DNA of 64,000 bases from Candidatus Poribacteria bacterium (lineage in GTDB: Bacteria; Poribacteria; WGA-4E; PCPOR2b). The notes below the pieces were generated by a model that saw only the letters and a list, made by a program, of their open reading frames with translations, was not told the origin of the DNA and did not search any database. The translations under genes were made by a program, and so were the position numbers. The stretch lies in NCBI GenBank assembly GCA_028819845.1, contig JAPPKS010000035.1:110630-174629 (forward strand). The letters run 5' to 3'. Below, in pieces: positions 1 to 9,143 of this stretch; within the stretch, counting starts at the first letter, position 1, and each line of letters begins with the position of its first letter.

Positions 1-721
1 CTTGTGCCGCTCGGTTGATTGTGGTCACTGCGCCGTTAGCATCGAGCGAAATCAAGCCGTTTGCCATGCTCTCCACAACGTAGTGAATATAACTTTTCAT
101 CTGATTGAGCGTGCGTTGGACAAGGTGGAAATTCTGCACCACAAGAATAAAGAACAGCGAACCTGAACCTAATAGGATGAGCATGGCAGCCATCATCATG
201 GTGTGCCGGCGGTCTTCATGATGCGCCCGCTCAAGCGTACCCATCTCAAGGCCGATTCCGAGATAGTGGGTGGGAGACTGTTCAGATGGAACGGCGTGAA
301 AACCACTTCGAACCTCAAAGAGATGTTCTGCGGAATCATCTTTCCGCAGCAACGGAGTCTTGGGACTTTGTGGAATGTCGCCGCCAACAAGTTTCCCAAC
401 CATTACGGGATTGCTATGCGCCAAAATCTGTCCCTGTTGATTAAACATATAAATGTAGGCAATATTCTCATTCGGCGCCGCGGCAGATACCAACTGTTGG
501 ACTTCGGCAACTCTTTCCCTGCCTCCATAATCCCGGCTGCGAAGCACTGTTTCAAACAGGCGCAGCAGTGCGGCTCCCTCCCGCGTGATTGATTCCTCCA
601 TCTGGCTTCGCTCACGATGCAGGTTCCGGTATGTGGAGATTGCTAGAATCACGGTGAGCGTGATTGTCAATACGGTCAGCGTCACCGCGGGAAAAAAGAG
701 GCTGTGTCGATTTAGGCGCAT
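1..721 (-). CDS. Sensor histidine kinase, N-terminal part (cut by window edge)
   Basis: An open frame begins with ATG at 721 and runs off the left edge after about 240 codons, so the catalytic part lies outside the window. The visible part has an N-terminal membrane segment (about residues 8-30), a periplasmic-type sensor region of about 150 residues, a second membrane segment (about 176-200), and then the start of a PAS-like domain (V-E-S-M-A-N-G-L-I-S-L-D, followed by T-I-N-R-A). This is the architecture of NtrB/ZraS-type kinases that pair with sigma-54 response regulators. The partner and the ligand cannot be seen. Family-level assignment is fairly safe; any specific role is not. Confidence 0.8.
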   Translation of the reverse strand, partial: MRLNRHSLFFPAVTLTVLTITLTVILAISTYRNLHRERSQMEESITREGAALLRLFETVLRSRDYGGRERVAEVQQLVSAAAPNENIAYIYMFNQQGQILAHSNPVMVGKLVGGDIPQSPKTPLLRKDDSAEHLFEVRSGFHAVPSEQSPTHYLGIGLEMGTLERAHHEDRRHTMMMAAMLILLGSGSLFFILVVQNFHLVQRTLNQMKSYIHYVVESMANGLISLDANGAVTTINRAAQ

Positions 722-764
722 CGTGCTTCCTCTCGGATGTTATAACCAAGAGCTCTTATTCTTT

Positions 765-1012
765 CTAGGTTCTGTTGACATTTGTAAGGCTATCTGTAAT
801 CGTAGGGGCGAGGTTACCTCGCCCATTGACCAACGCGGGCAGGGAACTTCCAACCATACACATTGAGTTGATTTTGGTCAAACAACCTACAGCAGTCCGA
901 AATCGTATCTGATTGTGAAAAAAGGGTTGGGGAACCCAACCCCTACGAAGCGCCATGTGTCTGTGCACCGTTCTTGATTGTCCGGTTGCGATGAAATGTC
1001 AACAGAACCTAG
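765..1012. repeat. MITE-like element with perfect 19-bp terminal inverted repeats
   Basis: The left end CTAGGTTCTGTTGACATTT (765-783) is exactly reverse-complemented at 994-1012. If the CTAG ends hold a TA target duplication, the element proper starts GGTTCTGTTGACA. It encodes no transposase. Inside are smaller inverted repeats, GGCGAGGTTACCTCGCC and GGGTTGGGGAACCCAACCC. A second, rearranged copy lies in opposite orientation at about 59497-59909. Small size, perfect ends, no coding capacity and a second copy fit a non-autonomous element mobilised in trans. Confidence 0.75.
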
Positions 1013-1172
1013 TTAATTCTCAACGCCGACGATAGCATATACGGCGAACTATTTTGCAAATCTACGCAATAATCGTGCCGAATTCCATTGCAATCGACCT
1101 TAGATAGAAGCGAATCGCCCTACTGGACGCTTTCGGTGGTTCTAACCAACGCTTCTCCCGTGCTCGAATCCT

Positions 1173-1877
1173 TCAAGTGTACATGTCATCTACAACGGCA
1201 GGCAAGTCGCAAATTCGCCGGCATTGCGGAAAGGCATCTGATGTTTTGGATACATATCCCACCCAGTCCCACGGCCATTTCTCAATGTACCACGTCGCCC
1301 AAATCGCCGTCAGTCCTGTCGCATCTGCGCCGCGCAACTCATCGCTCCCGCCGTCACCCACATAAACCGCAGCACTATTGTCGACGCCCAACCTCTCACA
1401 TGCCAGTTCGTAAATTGCAGGATTCGGTTTAGTTAACCCTTCTACACACGAAAACATTGTCACGTCAACCTGAACCGCAAGTTCGCTGGAATCCCATGCC
1501 GCCATTTCATCATATCCGCAATTTGAGATGACTCCAATACGATATCCTGACGCTTTTAACTTATACAGCGTTTCAACAACCAGCGAATCCATCCGTTCAA
1601 ACGGCCGAGCCTTCGCAGCCAATTTCTCCGCTTGCATCGTGGAGATTTCTTCTTCAGGCGGAGCAATTTGGCAAGCGCAACATATTTCCCTCAACACGTC
1701 GCTGTAGCGCCGAAACTTCCCAGTCATTCGCGCGTGGTACCGCGCAAACCACTCACGTTCAAAATCCTCTTGAGATAAACCGAGACGCTCGCCCGGCGTT
1801 CGCGCCTCCGCATGCCATTCCGGGTGATTTTCAGTGATTAGCGTCTCATAGAGATCGAATATAACCGCGCGATCCAT
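1173..1877 (-). CDS. HAD-superfamily hydrolase
   Basis: A haloacid-dehalogenase-fold phosphatase-like hydrolase of 234 residues. Motif I is F-D-L-Y-E-T-L at the N-terminus (nucleophile Asp, with Tyr two residues on, as in the dehalogenase-like subgroup). Motif II is I-S-N-C-G, motif III Lys is in L-T-K-P-N-P, and motif IV is V-G-D-G-G-S-D-E-L. A helical cap lies between motifs I and II. The frame is open further upstream, but the start at 1877 is preferred because GGAGGGG precedes it and motif I then begins a few residues in, as is usual. The substrate cannot be deduced. It stands alone. Confidence 0.85.
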   Translation of the reverse strand: MDRAVIFDLYETLITENHPEWHAEARTPGERLGLSQEDFEREWFARYHARMTGKFRRYSDVLREICCACQIAPPEEEISTMQAEKLAAKARPFERMDSLVVETLYKLKASGYRIGVISNCGYDEMAAWDSSELAVQVDVTMFSCVEGLTKPNPAIYELACERLGVDNSAAVYVGDGGSDELRGADATGLTAIWATWYIEKWPWDWVGYVSKTSDAFPQCRRICDLPAVVDDMYT

Positions 1878-2071
1878 TGACCCCTCCACGACTTCCATAG
1901 CAATCATCTCTGCACCAATGATAACCAGTCTAACCGAGATTTTCAAGCCGATTGTGCCGGTTGCTGTCAAAACATTACCTGACATATAATGATGGAATTA
2001 AATAGGATTTTACACCAATAAAACATCCAAGAAGAGTTCATCATGTCGTTGACAAGGCATCAATTCACATT

Positions 2072-2908
2072 ATGAAATTTAGAACGAAAATAAAAATTCT
2101 TATCGCTTGCGTTGGTATTCTTACTGCTGGATTCATCGGGCTTCAGGTGTTGAAGTACCACGCGTCCGAGGTGGAACGGCGCGTAGAAATAGTCTTGCCG
2201 GAAGCTCGGCGAATCACTAAATCTCGGTTCGTCAAGCGTAGTTCTAGGGCTGCAACGCAAACTCAACAGGTTGAGGAAAACACAGATTTCCAAGAGACTG
2301 AGACGGCGCACATTCCGGAGAAAGTACCTACAGCTCAGAGTAGCGACGATGAAATCAAGGACTTTATCGCTTGGCTTTCGAGCCTTGAACCCGAAGACAC
2401 TTTTGACGAGACAGAGCAAGCGGATTTCAGCCAAGAAAATAATGCCAGAGAGGATGAATTTGATTACGATCGATATAAATCGCAGATAGAATCCGTTATT
2501 TGGGAGCAATGGAAATTTGGGCTGGAAATTCATGACATTGAACAATATATGTCCGCGATATGGGAAGACGACTTCTTCTACACCAGCGACTTAGGCACAC
2601 CCGATAATCCAGACGACGATCTGATATTTCGGGGCGGCGGGCAGGAACGCGAAGGAACATCGAGAATGTTCAATGCAATGGAGAGCATTGATTTAAATCT
2701 CTCTCAGCGTGGAAATATTGAGTTCTTAAATGAAACTCTTGCAATGGTTGAGTATGAGTACGACCTCACATTTGTTCAACATGCTTCAGGTGAGGTATCT
2801 TATCCATCCGGGCACATGTTTTTCATACTAGAACTTCGAGAAAACGCCGAAAACACAAGCGAATGGCGCATTCTTGAATGGTATGACTATGCAACACCGT
2901 ATCCATAA
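2072..2908 (+). CDS. Membrane-anchored protein with NTF2/SnoaL-like C-terminal region
   Basis: A 278-residue protein with one N-terminal membrane segment (about residues 8-26), then a charged and very acidic linker (about 30-130), and a C-terminal region of about 130 residues whose pattern resembles the NTF2/SnoaL-like fold: a helix leading into Y-M-S-A-I-W-E-D-D, then strands and E-W-R-I-L-E-W near the end. No catalytic motif is recognised. No good Shine-Dalgarno sequence precedes the ATG, so the exact start is uncertain. Probably a non-cytoplasmic domain tethered to the inner membrane. The fold suggestion is tentative. Confidence 0.6.
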   Translation: MKFRTKIKILIACVGILTAGFIGLQVLKYHASEVERRVEIVLPEARRITKSRFVKRSSRAATQTQQVEENTDFQETETAHIPEKVPTAQSSDDEIKDFIAWLSSLEPEDTFDETEQADFSQENNAREDEFDYDRYKSQIESVIWEQWKFGLEIHDIEQYMSAIWEDDFFYTSDLGTPDNPDDDLIFRGGGQEREGTSRMFNAMESIDLNLSQRGNIEFLNETLAMVEYEYDLTFVQHASGEVSYPSGHMFFILELRENAENTSEWRILEWYDYATPYP

Positions 2909-3279
2909 AAATCCCCATGCAAAAAATGGGTGAAATTCGATTCGCCAATTCCTACACTCTAGCATCAGTTCTATACTTTCCCGATACACGCTTTACGATT
3001 GACGTTGCCCTTTGAGGATGATTAAAAAAGTCAATCTGACGAGAACCTGACCCATAAGGAGCGGGTTACCCCCACAATAGCACTTTCCAACAACCTTCTC
3101 CGTTTTTGCCGGACGGGCAATCGCACAGCGCCAACACATCCTAGCAACTAAGGTTAAAATTTGCCAATTCTTAAGATAGAATCCAATACCTCAATTAGGA
3201 ACGGAGTTTGTGAAACGCTTGTAGATGCTCTACGCTTCACAAACTCGCGCAAACGCCTTACTATTCACGGATTGTTTGT
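2909..3279. other. Intergenic stretch with one hairpin
   Basis: No coding sequence is seen between the two convergent genes. GAGTTTGTGAA at 3204-3214 pairs with TTCACAAACTC at 3236-3246, 34-76 bases past the stop of the minus-strand gene ending at 3280. There is no clear T-run, so this is at best a weak terminator. Confidence 0.4.
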
Positions 3280-4470
3280 TTAGAAAACCCGATAATTAAG
3301 CAAGACGGTAAAATTAGAGGTGATGTCCTCATCAGGAACTTTTTCAAGTTGTTCTGTTACGACGAGGTTTATGTTATTCTCGATGTAATAGATGAACGAA
3401 AGCCCGAAGGAATGGCTATTTTCCACATCCGCTCCATCCGGTTTATCCAGCCGTAGCAGATGTCGAAGCCGTAGGTCTATACGGTTGGACAACTCATAGG
3501 AAATATCGCTCGACAGTGACAGCGAGTATGCCGATGCGAAGCTATCAAACGGTGTGTTGACTGAAATGCGCTCGTTGATTTGCCATTGCCAAGCTATCGG
3601 ACGCGCATAACTAGCGCTTACATCAAGATTTGCGACGGGACGTTCCTGGTCCGTGTACGGTGTGGTGATATCGAATTTGGAACCGAGAGCAACATCCCAA
3701 CCGTAAAATCGATCGGCAATAGCCTCGCGTTCAAGAATCTCTTCAATGCGAAGGACTCCGACAGCACTAAGTCCGGTTTCATTGAGCAGGCCCGACTCAC
3801 GCATAACCGTTTCCATTTCTTTATACCACTCTTTTTTGTATGTCTCGCCAAATTTGTCCTCAAATTCATTCTCGCGATTGATAATTTTGCTAATTTCAAG
3901 AATCGCCGCTTTTGGCAGATGACCGTTTAGCTCGCCCTCTTTTATGAGAAATTCTTCGATGCGAACGGCTTTTGCCAGCGCGGTCGCTTCAATAAATCGC
4001 CCATATCCTAGACCGACAGTCGCCGCAGAAGCCGGTCTGTCGTAGTGTCTGTGCATATCTGAACTGACACGGAGGGAACCGAAGATGTCTTTTAGGGACC
4101 GCCCTTTTTGGTTCAGATACTTCTTCACTCCGGCATCGCCGTTTATGCTGTAATTGGATTCATATTCATCGGTCTCAATGATCTTATCCATCAACCCAGA
4201 CCCAATGACATCAATGGAATACCCAAAAGGCAATGAATCATAAAACCTCTTGTAGACGCCGCCGACGTTCCCTTTGCTTGTGGTTGCGGTCGAACCTGTT
4301 GTTGCGTGGTTCATCGAAAAGTCGATCAAGAGACGGTCCGCGGCGCTAACTGGGACTTCATAGTCGGAAACGGATACTTCTTGCGCGGATACATTGCCCG
4401 CAATGGGGATGAGCCCTAAAATTAATGTTAGTGAAACTACAATTAGAACACAAACACATTTACTTAACAT
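3280..4470 (-). CDS. Predicted outer-membrane beta-barrel protein
   Basis: A 396-residue exported protein. The frame is open upstream, but the start at 4470 is chosen because AAGGAG precedes it by seven bases and a textbook signal peptide follows at once (basic start, hydrophobic core about residues 7-22, cleavage near N-V-S-A-Q). The C-terminal third is a run of alternating strands such as V-A-N-L-D-V-S-A-S-Y-A and L-S-L-S-S-D-I-S-Y, and the protein ends N-Y-R-V-F; a terminal Phe is the classic outer-membrane barrel signature. The middle is helical and charged. No substrate can be named. It lies 244 bases downstream of the YtxH-type gene on the same strand and could share its transcript. Confidence 0.65.
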   Translation of the reverse strand: MLSKCVCVLIVVSLTLILGLIPIAGNVSAQEVSVSDYEVPVSAADRLLIDFSMNHATTGSTATTSKGNVGGVYKRFYDSLPFGYSIDVIGSGLMDKIIETDEYESNYSINGDAGVKKYLNQKGRSLKDIFGSLRVSSDMHRHYDRPASAATVGLGYGRFIEATALAKAVRIEEFLIKEGELNGHLPKAAILEISKIINRENEFEDKFGETYKKEWYKEMETVMRESGLLNETGLSAVGVLRIEEILEREAIADRFYGWDVALGSKFDITTPYTDQERPVANLDVSASYARPIAWQWQINERISVNTPFDSFASAYSLSLSSDISYELSNRIDLRLRHLLRLDKPDGADVENSHSFGLSFIYYIENNINLVVTEQLEKVPDEDITSNFTVLLNYRVF

Positions 4471-4714
4471 TACAATTCTCCTTTTTGAGATTTTTGGCAA
4501 ATAATGAGATGCCAATGGTAAATTAAACTGCAAAAAAACACTGTTAAGGCACAATTTTGATTTTTGAACGGCAGTGGATTGTAACTTGCGCCTTAGATAA
4601 ACTACGTCAACAACTAGTCCGAAAATTCTCCCTTGTAAAATATTAAGTCGAGACATGTGCCCAGACTGAATTGAGAAAAATCTCAAACACGGCTGACGCT
4701 TGCAATAATGGTAT

Positions 4715-5110
4715 CTAACTGCCCTTCTTCTTCGTGGGTTTGGATTCCTCCTCACTATTTTCGCCAGACAGAGTGTCGGTAATTTCCGATTTCTTTTCGG
4801 AATAAGCGGTTTTCCCGGCTTCCACGGCGGACTTCACGGTCTCCGCCGCATCGTTTACTCGCGCTTTTCCTTTACTGACCAAGTCAGTTACTTTTTCGGT
4901 TGTTGCCGCCGTCGCTGTATTGGCAGTGTCGATTGTTCTGTTTTTGACATCCCTCGAAACGTTACGAATTTTTTCTCGTGTATCTTTGCCCGCCAAAGGC
5001 GCAAAAAGAATACCGAGCGTTGAACCGAATAATCCCCCTAGTACGAACGCCAGAACTTTACCAAGACCTTTACGCTGGTTCTGATCGTCCGCTTGATTTT
5101 CGTCGCACAT
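4715..5110 (-). CDS. YtxH-domain (gas-vesicle-like/stress) protein
   Basis: A 131-residue protein of the YtxH type: a short polar start, one glycine-rich membrane segment (L-G-G-L-F-G-S-T-L-G-I-L-F-A-P, about residues 20-40) followed by G-K-D-T-R-E-K-I, then a long low-complexity amphipathic helix rich in Ala, Thr, Lys and Glu. Proteins of this type are often stress-associated; their biochemistry is unclear. AAGGAGGG precedes the start. A consensus sigma-54 promoter and two upstream palindromes (5306-5522) face this gene, and a sigma-54 activator is next upstream, so it is the most likely target of that two-component system. Confidence 0.8.
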   Translation of the reverse strand: MCDENQADDQNQRKGLGKVLAFVLGGLFGSTLGILFAPLAGKDTREKIRNVSRDVKNRTIDTANTATAATTEKVTDLVSKGKARVNDAAETVKSAVEAGKTAYSEKKSEITDTLSGENSEEESKPTKKKGS

Positions 5111-5305
5111 TTGAATACCCTCCTTAGTTTAATGGTTAACTTCAGCCTACGCATGTAGGTTTAGCTCATCACAGCCCACTTTGAATTTGGCAATAAACAA
5201 ATTCAACCCGCCTTCCTTCTCTGGAGATTGTGATGACCTCTATCCGCCTCTCCTATCTGATAAAGAGGATTGAATTTTCAATATATCCAAATGTCCTTAT
5301 GATTT

Positions 5306-5321
5306 AGCAATTGTTGTGCCA
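5306..5321 (-). promoter_or_regulatory. Sigma-54 (-24/-12) promoter
   Basis: Read on the minus strand the bases are TGGCACAACAATTGCT, a perfect match to TGGCAC-N5-TTGC(A/T), with GG and GC at the required separation. It faces the YtxH-type gene, giving a leader of about 185 bases. The neighbouring gene encodes a sigma-54-dependent activator. Confidence 0.8.
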
Positions 5322-5466
5322 CGATGGAAGGATAACTGTCGAAGACAATAAGAATGGAAGGGGGAAGTAATGGGGAAGGCAGTAGCAGTGAGGTTTCGTC
5401 TGCAATTCAACGATTACGCGCCTAACACTTCGGATTCTGCGAAAAGCGGGGAGCCAGCGGCGAAAA

Positions 5467-5522
5467 TTGACATCTTGTCAAAATTACGAAATTTCTCTGT
5501 TGGACGCTCGACATATTGTCAA
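5467..5522. promoter_or_regulatory. Pair of palindromes, probable activator-binding (enhancer) sites
   Basis: TTGACATCTTGTCAA (5467-5481) and TCGACATATTGTCAA (5508-5522) share the dyad GACA-N3-TGTC. Their centres are 41 bases apart, about four helical turns, so both sit on one face of the DNA. They lie about 150-200 bases upstream of the sigma-54 promoter at 5306-5321, the usual enhancer distance. Binding by the adjacent NtrC-type regulator is inferred. Confidence 0.65.
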
Positions 5523-5644
5523 AATTGCTTGAGGAATGGAAGTGGTGCTTCGAGTGTGAAAAGCATAGGATAGTTTACATTGCTTGGGTAGGGTAGATTG
5601 TGAAGGGCATTGCTTTTAAGACATTCCTGAACCGCCAACTTCAG

Positions 5645-7063
5645 CTAATAATCGTGCGAGGTTTCGCTTGTGGAATCGGGCAGCTCGCACTGGTCATCCG
5701 AATCATTTCCCAATTTTCGATAAATGGTCCGAGACGAGATATCGAGTAACTTCGCCGTCAATTCCTTGTCGCCGCCTGTCATCTTAAGTGTTTCCGATAT
5801 GAGGCGTTTCTCAGCCACTTCCATAGTGGTTCCCAAGGGGATAACAATTGACTTTTTGGCGAATGTAGAATCTGAATCCTTGCCGCTGCCGCGAACTGAC
5901 ATCGGAAGATCGCTATTTTCGATACCATCGGATTGAGTCAACACCACCGCTTGTTCAATCGCGTTTTCCAATTCGCGCACATTGCCCGGCCAATGATAGC
6001 CTTCAAGGGTTTCCAACGCTTGGCGGGATATATTTTGAATGGGCTTTTTGTCTTTTTCACTATATTTTTTTAGGAAGCGATTTACAAGGAGTGGAATATC
6101 ATCGATTCGCGAGCGTAATGGCGGTAGTTCTAGGGTAATCACGTTCAGCCGATAGAACAAGTCATCCCGAAAATTTCCCGATTCGACTTCCGCTATTAAA
6201 TTCTTGTTTGTTGCCGCGATTAAGCGCACATCCACACTAAGGGTCTTCGTCCCACCAAGCCGCTCGAATTTTCCATCTTGTAGAACTCGCAACAGCTTGA
6301 CTTGCAGCGGTTTAGGCATCTCGCCAATCTCGTCTAAAAAGAGCGTCCCTGTATCTGCAAGTTCAAAACGTCCCGCCTTGGTCGATTTGGCGTCAGTGAA
6401 CGCCCCCTTTTCGTATCCAAAAAGCTCGGATTCCAACAAGGCATCGGGCAGCGCACCGCAGTTGACTTTAATCATCGGTTGATTAGCGCGTGGGCTTAAA
6501 GAGTGAATCGCATTCGCAAAAATTTCCTTGCCAGTCCCACTTTCACCGGTGATTAGGACACTAGCGCTGCTTGCTGCGACCTGCTGCACTTTTGCAATCA
6601 ATTGACGCATTACAGGGCTTTTTCCGATGATGTTGCTTAAATGACGATCGGATTCCATTCGTTCGCGGAATGATTGAACTTCTATCGCCAAGTTCTGTTT
6701 TTCGAGGGCACGGGTGATCGTCAGTCGTATCTCAGCACGCTTAAGCGGTTTACGGATGAAGTGATACGCGCCTTCTCGCATCGCCTTTACCGCAGAATCT
6801 ACGTCGCCGAAAGCGGTCATCACAATGACCTCGATTTCGGGAGAGAGTATTTTGGCAGCTTTTAGCAACTGCAATCCGTCCATCCTTGGCATTTTCAAGT
6901 CGGTGAGAATGAGATGCACCGGTTGTTGACGAACCAACTTCAAAGCGGATTCACCGCCCGCGGCCGTAAAGACATTGTATCCGTCCCGTTTTAGGATTTT
7001 TTCAAGAGAGTTTCGAATAGGTGCATCGTCATCAACCACTAAAATTCGTTTGTTCTCACTCAT
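5645..7063 (-). CDS. Sigma-54-dependent response regulator (NtrC/ZraR type)
   Basis: A 472-residue three-domain regulator. The receiver (about residues 5-120) has the acidic cluster V-D-D-D, phospho-acceptor D55 in L-T-D-L-K-M-P, and the late K-P. The central AAA+ domain (about 145-375) has Walker A G-E-S-G-T-G-K-E, Walker B L-F-L-D-E-I-G-E-M, and a GAFTDA loop, a known variant of the sigma-54-contacting GAFTGA. The C-terminus carries a Fis-type HTH (T-A-K-L-L-D-I-S-S-R-T-I-Y-R-K-L). It lies 61 bases downstream of a globin-coupled histidine kinase on the same strand. It should activate sigma-54 promoters when phosphorylated, most plausibly the one at 5306-5321. Confidence 0.93.
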   Translation of the reverse strand: MSENKRILVVDDDAPIRNSLEKILKRDGYNVFTAAGGESALKLVRQQPVHLILTDLKMPRMDGLQLLKAAKILSPEIEVIVMTAFGDVDSAVKAMREGAYHFIRKPLKRAEIRLTITRALEKQNLAIEVQSFRERMESDRHLSNIIGKSPVMRQLIAKVQQVAASSASVLITGESGTGKEIFANAIHSLSPRANQPMIKVNCGALPDALLESELFGYEKGAFTDAKSTKAGRFELADTGTLFLDEIGEMPKPLQVKLLRVLQDGKFERLGGTKTLSVDVRLIAATNKNLIAEVESGNFRDDLFYRLNVITLELPPLRSRIDDIPLLVNRFLKKYSEKDKKPIQNISRQALETLEGYHWPGNVRELENAIEQAVVLTQSDGIENSDLPMSVRGSGKDSDSTFAKKSIVIPLGTTMEVAEKRLISETLKMTGGDKELTAKLLDISSRTIYRKLGNDSDDQCELPDSTSETSHDY

Positions 7064-7124
7064 GATTTCTTCCTTGTCTAAGTGTGGTGTGTTCGGTGCT
7101 TTAGCCGGCAGCTTTTTCCGTCTT

Positions 7125-8351
7125 TCAAATTTCGCTCACCGGCTCGCCGCGAATTGGGAACGTGATGGTAAACCGCGTCCCCTGATCAACAACACTTTCA
7201 CAAAAAGTTGTTCCCTGATGATGCTTAATAATTTCACAGGCAAGCGGAAGTCCCAGACCGGTTCCTTCTTTTTTGGTCGTGAAAAAAGGATCGAAGATTC
7301 GTTTCTGATTCGACAATGGAATACCCATGCCGGTGTCGGAAATTCGCATTACAATCTGCGAGGATTCAAGGTGCGTTTGGATTACGAATTCTCCGCCTGA
7401 AGGCATAGCTTCAATTGCGTTTTTGAGAAAATTGTGCAACGCACGCAGGATTTGTTCGTCATCCAGTAATGTAAGCGGTAGGTTCTCAGCAAGGTCTGTC
7501 GAACAGGTGATATTGGATTGCTCCAACTGCGGTTCAACAAAGTTACAAAACGTCCTTATAACACCATTGAGAGCTTCTAACTCAAATTCAAACTTGGGCA
7601 ATCTAGCAAACGACAGATAATCTGAAACGATGTCAGCCAACCGTTCGACTTCATTGTGAACGGATTGGAGCAATTCTTGCGCTTCACCAACATCAATGTT
7701 CGCACCATCGCCGATTTCATCAGCGAGGAGGTCTAAATTCAGCTCCATTGACGACAGCGGGTTCCGAATTTCGTGAGCGACCTGCGCCACCAGTTGACCA
7801 ATTGCACTGAATTTCTCGGATTGAACAATCTGTGTTTTTATCTGCTGATGCTCGATATACGTATCGACTGCCGATTGCATATCTAACATTAGTACCTTGT
7901 TCAATGCGAGGATGGCATCTTGGATATATTCCGGCTCATCGCGGTACGCCTGACATATTAATGGAATTAGGAGTTGGAAATACAGATTATATGCCCCTAA
8001 ATACCATTTCGGCGCAAATCCAACGCGATTGTAAATATGCCCAATTTGTGAGCGTTCTACTGCATTCTGTTGGTCATAATTACCTTCCGTTAATCTCTCA
8101 AGAAAGCGTCGTTGGGTCTCCCGCAACCGGGTCGCTATCGATTCGTCGGTAAGCAGTGAAGCCGTCTCTTCAAATCCTTGCAGGTGTGCATAAAAGCGAT
8201 TGACAATATCGGAGATGTGCGGGGCGAATACCTTTGACAACGACTTGAGATGTTCCTCATCCTTATGGCTGAATTGAAAAAAGGACAGGCGGGATTGTAA
8301 ATCGTTGTCGTAATGGACTTTGGTTTCAATCGTGTCTTTTTCGGTTGGCAT
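7125..8351 (-). CDS. Globin-coupled (protoglobin-type) sensor histidine kinase
   Basis: A cytoplasmic kinase of 408 residues with no membrane segment. Residues about 10-170 are a protoglobin/globin-coupled-sensor domain: the pattern I-G-H-I-Y-N-R-V-G with a following P-K-W-Y-L-G-A-Y is characteristic, and H105 should be the proximal haem ligand. Then come the H-box (V-A-H-E-I-R-N-P-L, H193), N-box (N-F-L-K-N-A-I-E-A-M), G1 (S-D-T-G-M-G-I-P) and G2 (G-T-G-L-G-L-P). The start at 8351 is chosen over the upstream in-frame ATG because GGAGAG precedes it at good spacing. By family knowledge it senses O2, CO or NO through haem and phosphorylates the regulator encoded just downstream. Confidence 0.9.
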   Translation of the reverse strand: MPTEKDTIETKVHYDNDLQSRLSFFQFSHKDEEHLKSLSKVFAPHISDIVNRFYAHLQGFEETASLLTDESIATRLRETQRRFLERLTEGNYDQQNAVERSQIGHIYNRVGFAPKWYLGAYNLYFQLLIPLICQAYRDEPEYIQDAILALNKVLMLDMQSAVDTYIEHQQIKTQIVQSEKFSAIGQLVAQVAHEIRNPLSSMELNLDLLADEIGDGANIDVGEAQELLQSVHNEVERLADIVSDYLSFARLPKFEFELEALNGVIRTFCNFVEPQLEQSNITCSTDLAENLPLTLLDDEQILRALHNFLKNAIEAMPSGGEFVIQTHLESSQIVMRISDTGMGIPLSNQKRIFDPFFTTKKEGTGLGLPLACEIIKHHQGTTFCESVVDQGTRFTITFPIRGEPVSEI

Positions 8352-9143
8352 GAAGCAATCTCTCCAGGCGCAGGATACGCTGCAATTCCCGCCCATTTAT
8401 ACCTACCGGTCTCAAATCAATACTTGGACATTTCGTGAATGAAAAAGGGGGACTATTTAAAGGCAACCGTCAAATCCAAGTGATGATTCGTATGGGAACA
8501 ACAACAATCAAAATCTCCGCATCAGACCATCTTAGTATCAGCAGCCTTGTATTTGCGGCATCAACGAGGCTGTAAGAGTTACGCACGTTCAATTGATGTA
8601 GTTCAATTTGCTAAACGTCCGTAATGAAACGTGCATTCAGTAGCACACGCGGCGTTTCCGGTTTCTAAATGGTCGTCGCCAAGACACCGTTGTACGGCAA
8701 TTTTAATCGGGCCAATCCAACCGTAGTTTTTAATAAGCAAGTTCTATGCCAAATCTCGTGGGATTGTAAAGGAAGTGAACAACGAGGGGGTCACCCAGCA
8801 ACAAGCATTTACACCTCGCTATTTCTTTCTCCATCATGCCATAAAATGAACCCACAATCAAGCAAAAAGACACCGAATACATATCATGGTATTTGGCCCG
8901 ACCCAAAAAACTGGACAGCACGCGAAGAAGGATTCTATAATAGCTAAACATCTAGGACGCGGTTATCATGACCAATACAAGGCGCGAATTTGCGTTCGAT
9001 ATCATCAGTGCGCAGAAAATCTGAAAAACCAATCTACCAGACGAATCGTAACTTCCAATCGATTCCGCAGCGTACAAATTACGGCGAGAACCAATTGCCG
9101 TAGGCTTGGAGATCTCAGACAAAAGACCATTAAAAGGAGAAAA
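8352..9143. other. Gene-free stretch between kinase and methyltransferase
   Basis: No convincing gene was found in this divergent interval of about 790 bases; open frames here are short, lack ribosome-binding sites and show no family features. It should hold the promoters of the kinase operon (minus) and of the methyltransferase gene (plus), but no clear -35/-10 or -24/-12 pair stands out. Confidence 0.5.

Noticed and set aside
2050..2076. TTGACA-16-TATGAA upstream of the gene at 2072
   Set aside because: The putative -10 overlaps the start codon, so it cannot transcribe that gene.
5370..5573. 67-codon plus-strand frame
   Set aside because: It lies over the two regulator palindromes, has no recognisable family pattern and is better explained as regulatory DNA.
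8490..8580. Short frame starting M-I-R-M-G-T-T-T-I-K-I-S, like the start of some antitoxins
   Set aside because: Only about 30 codons, no ribosome-binding site and no toxin partner.
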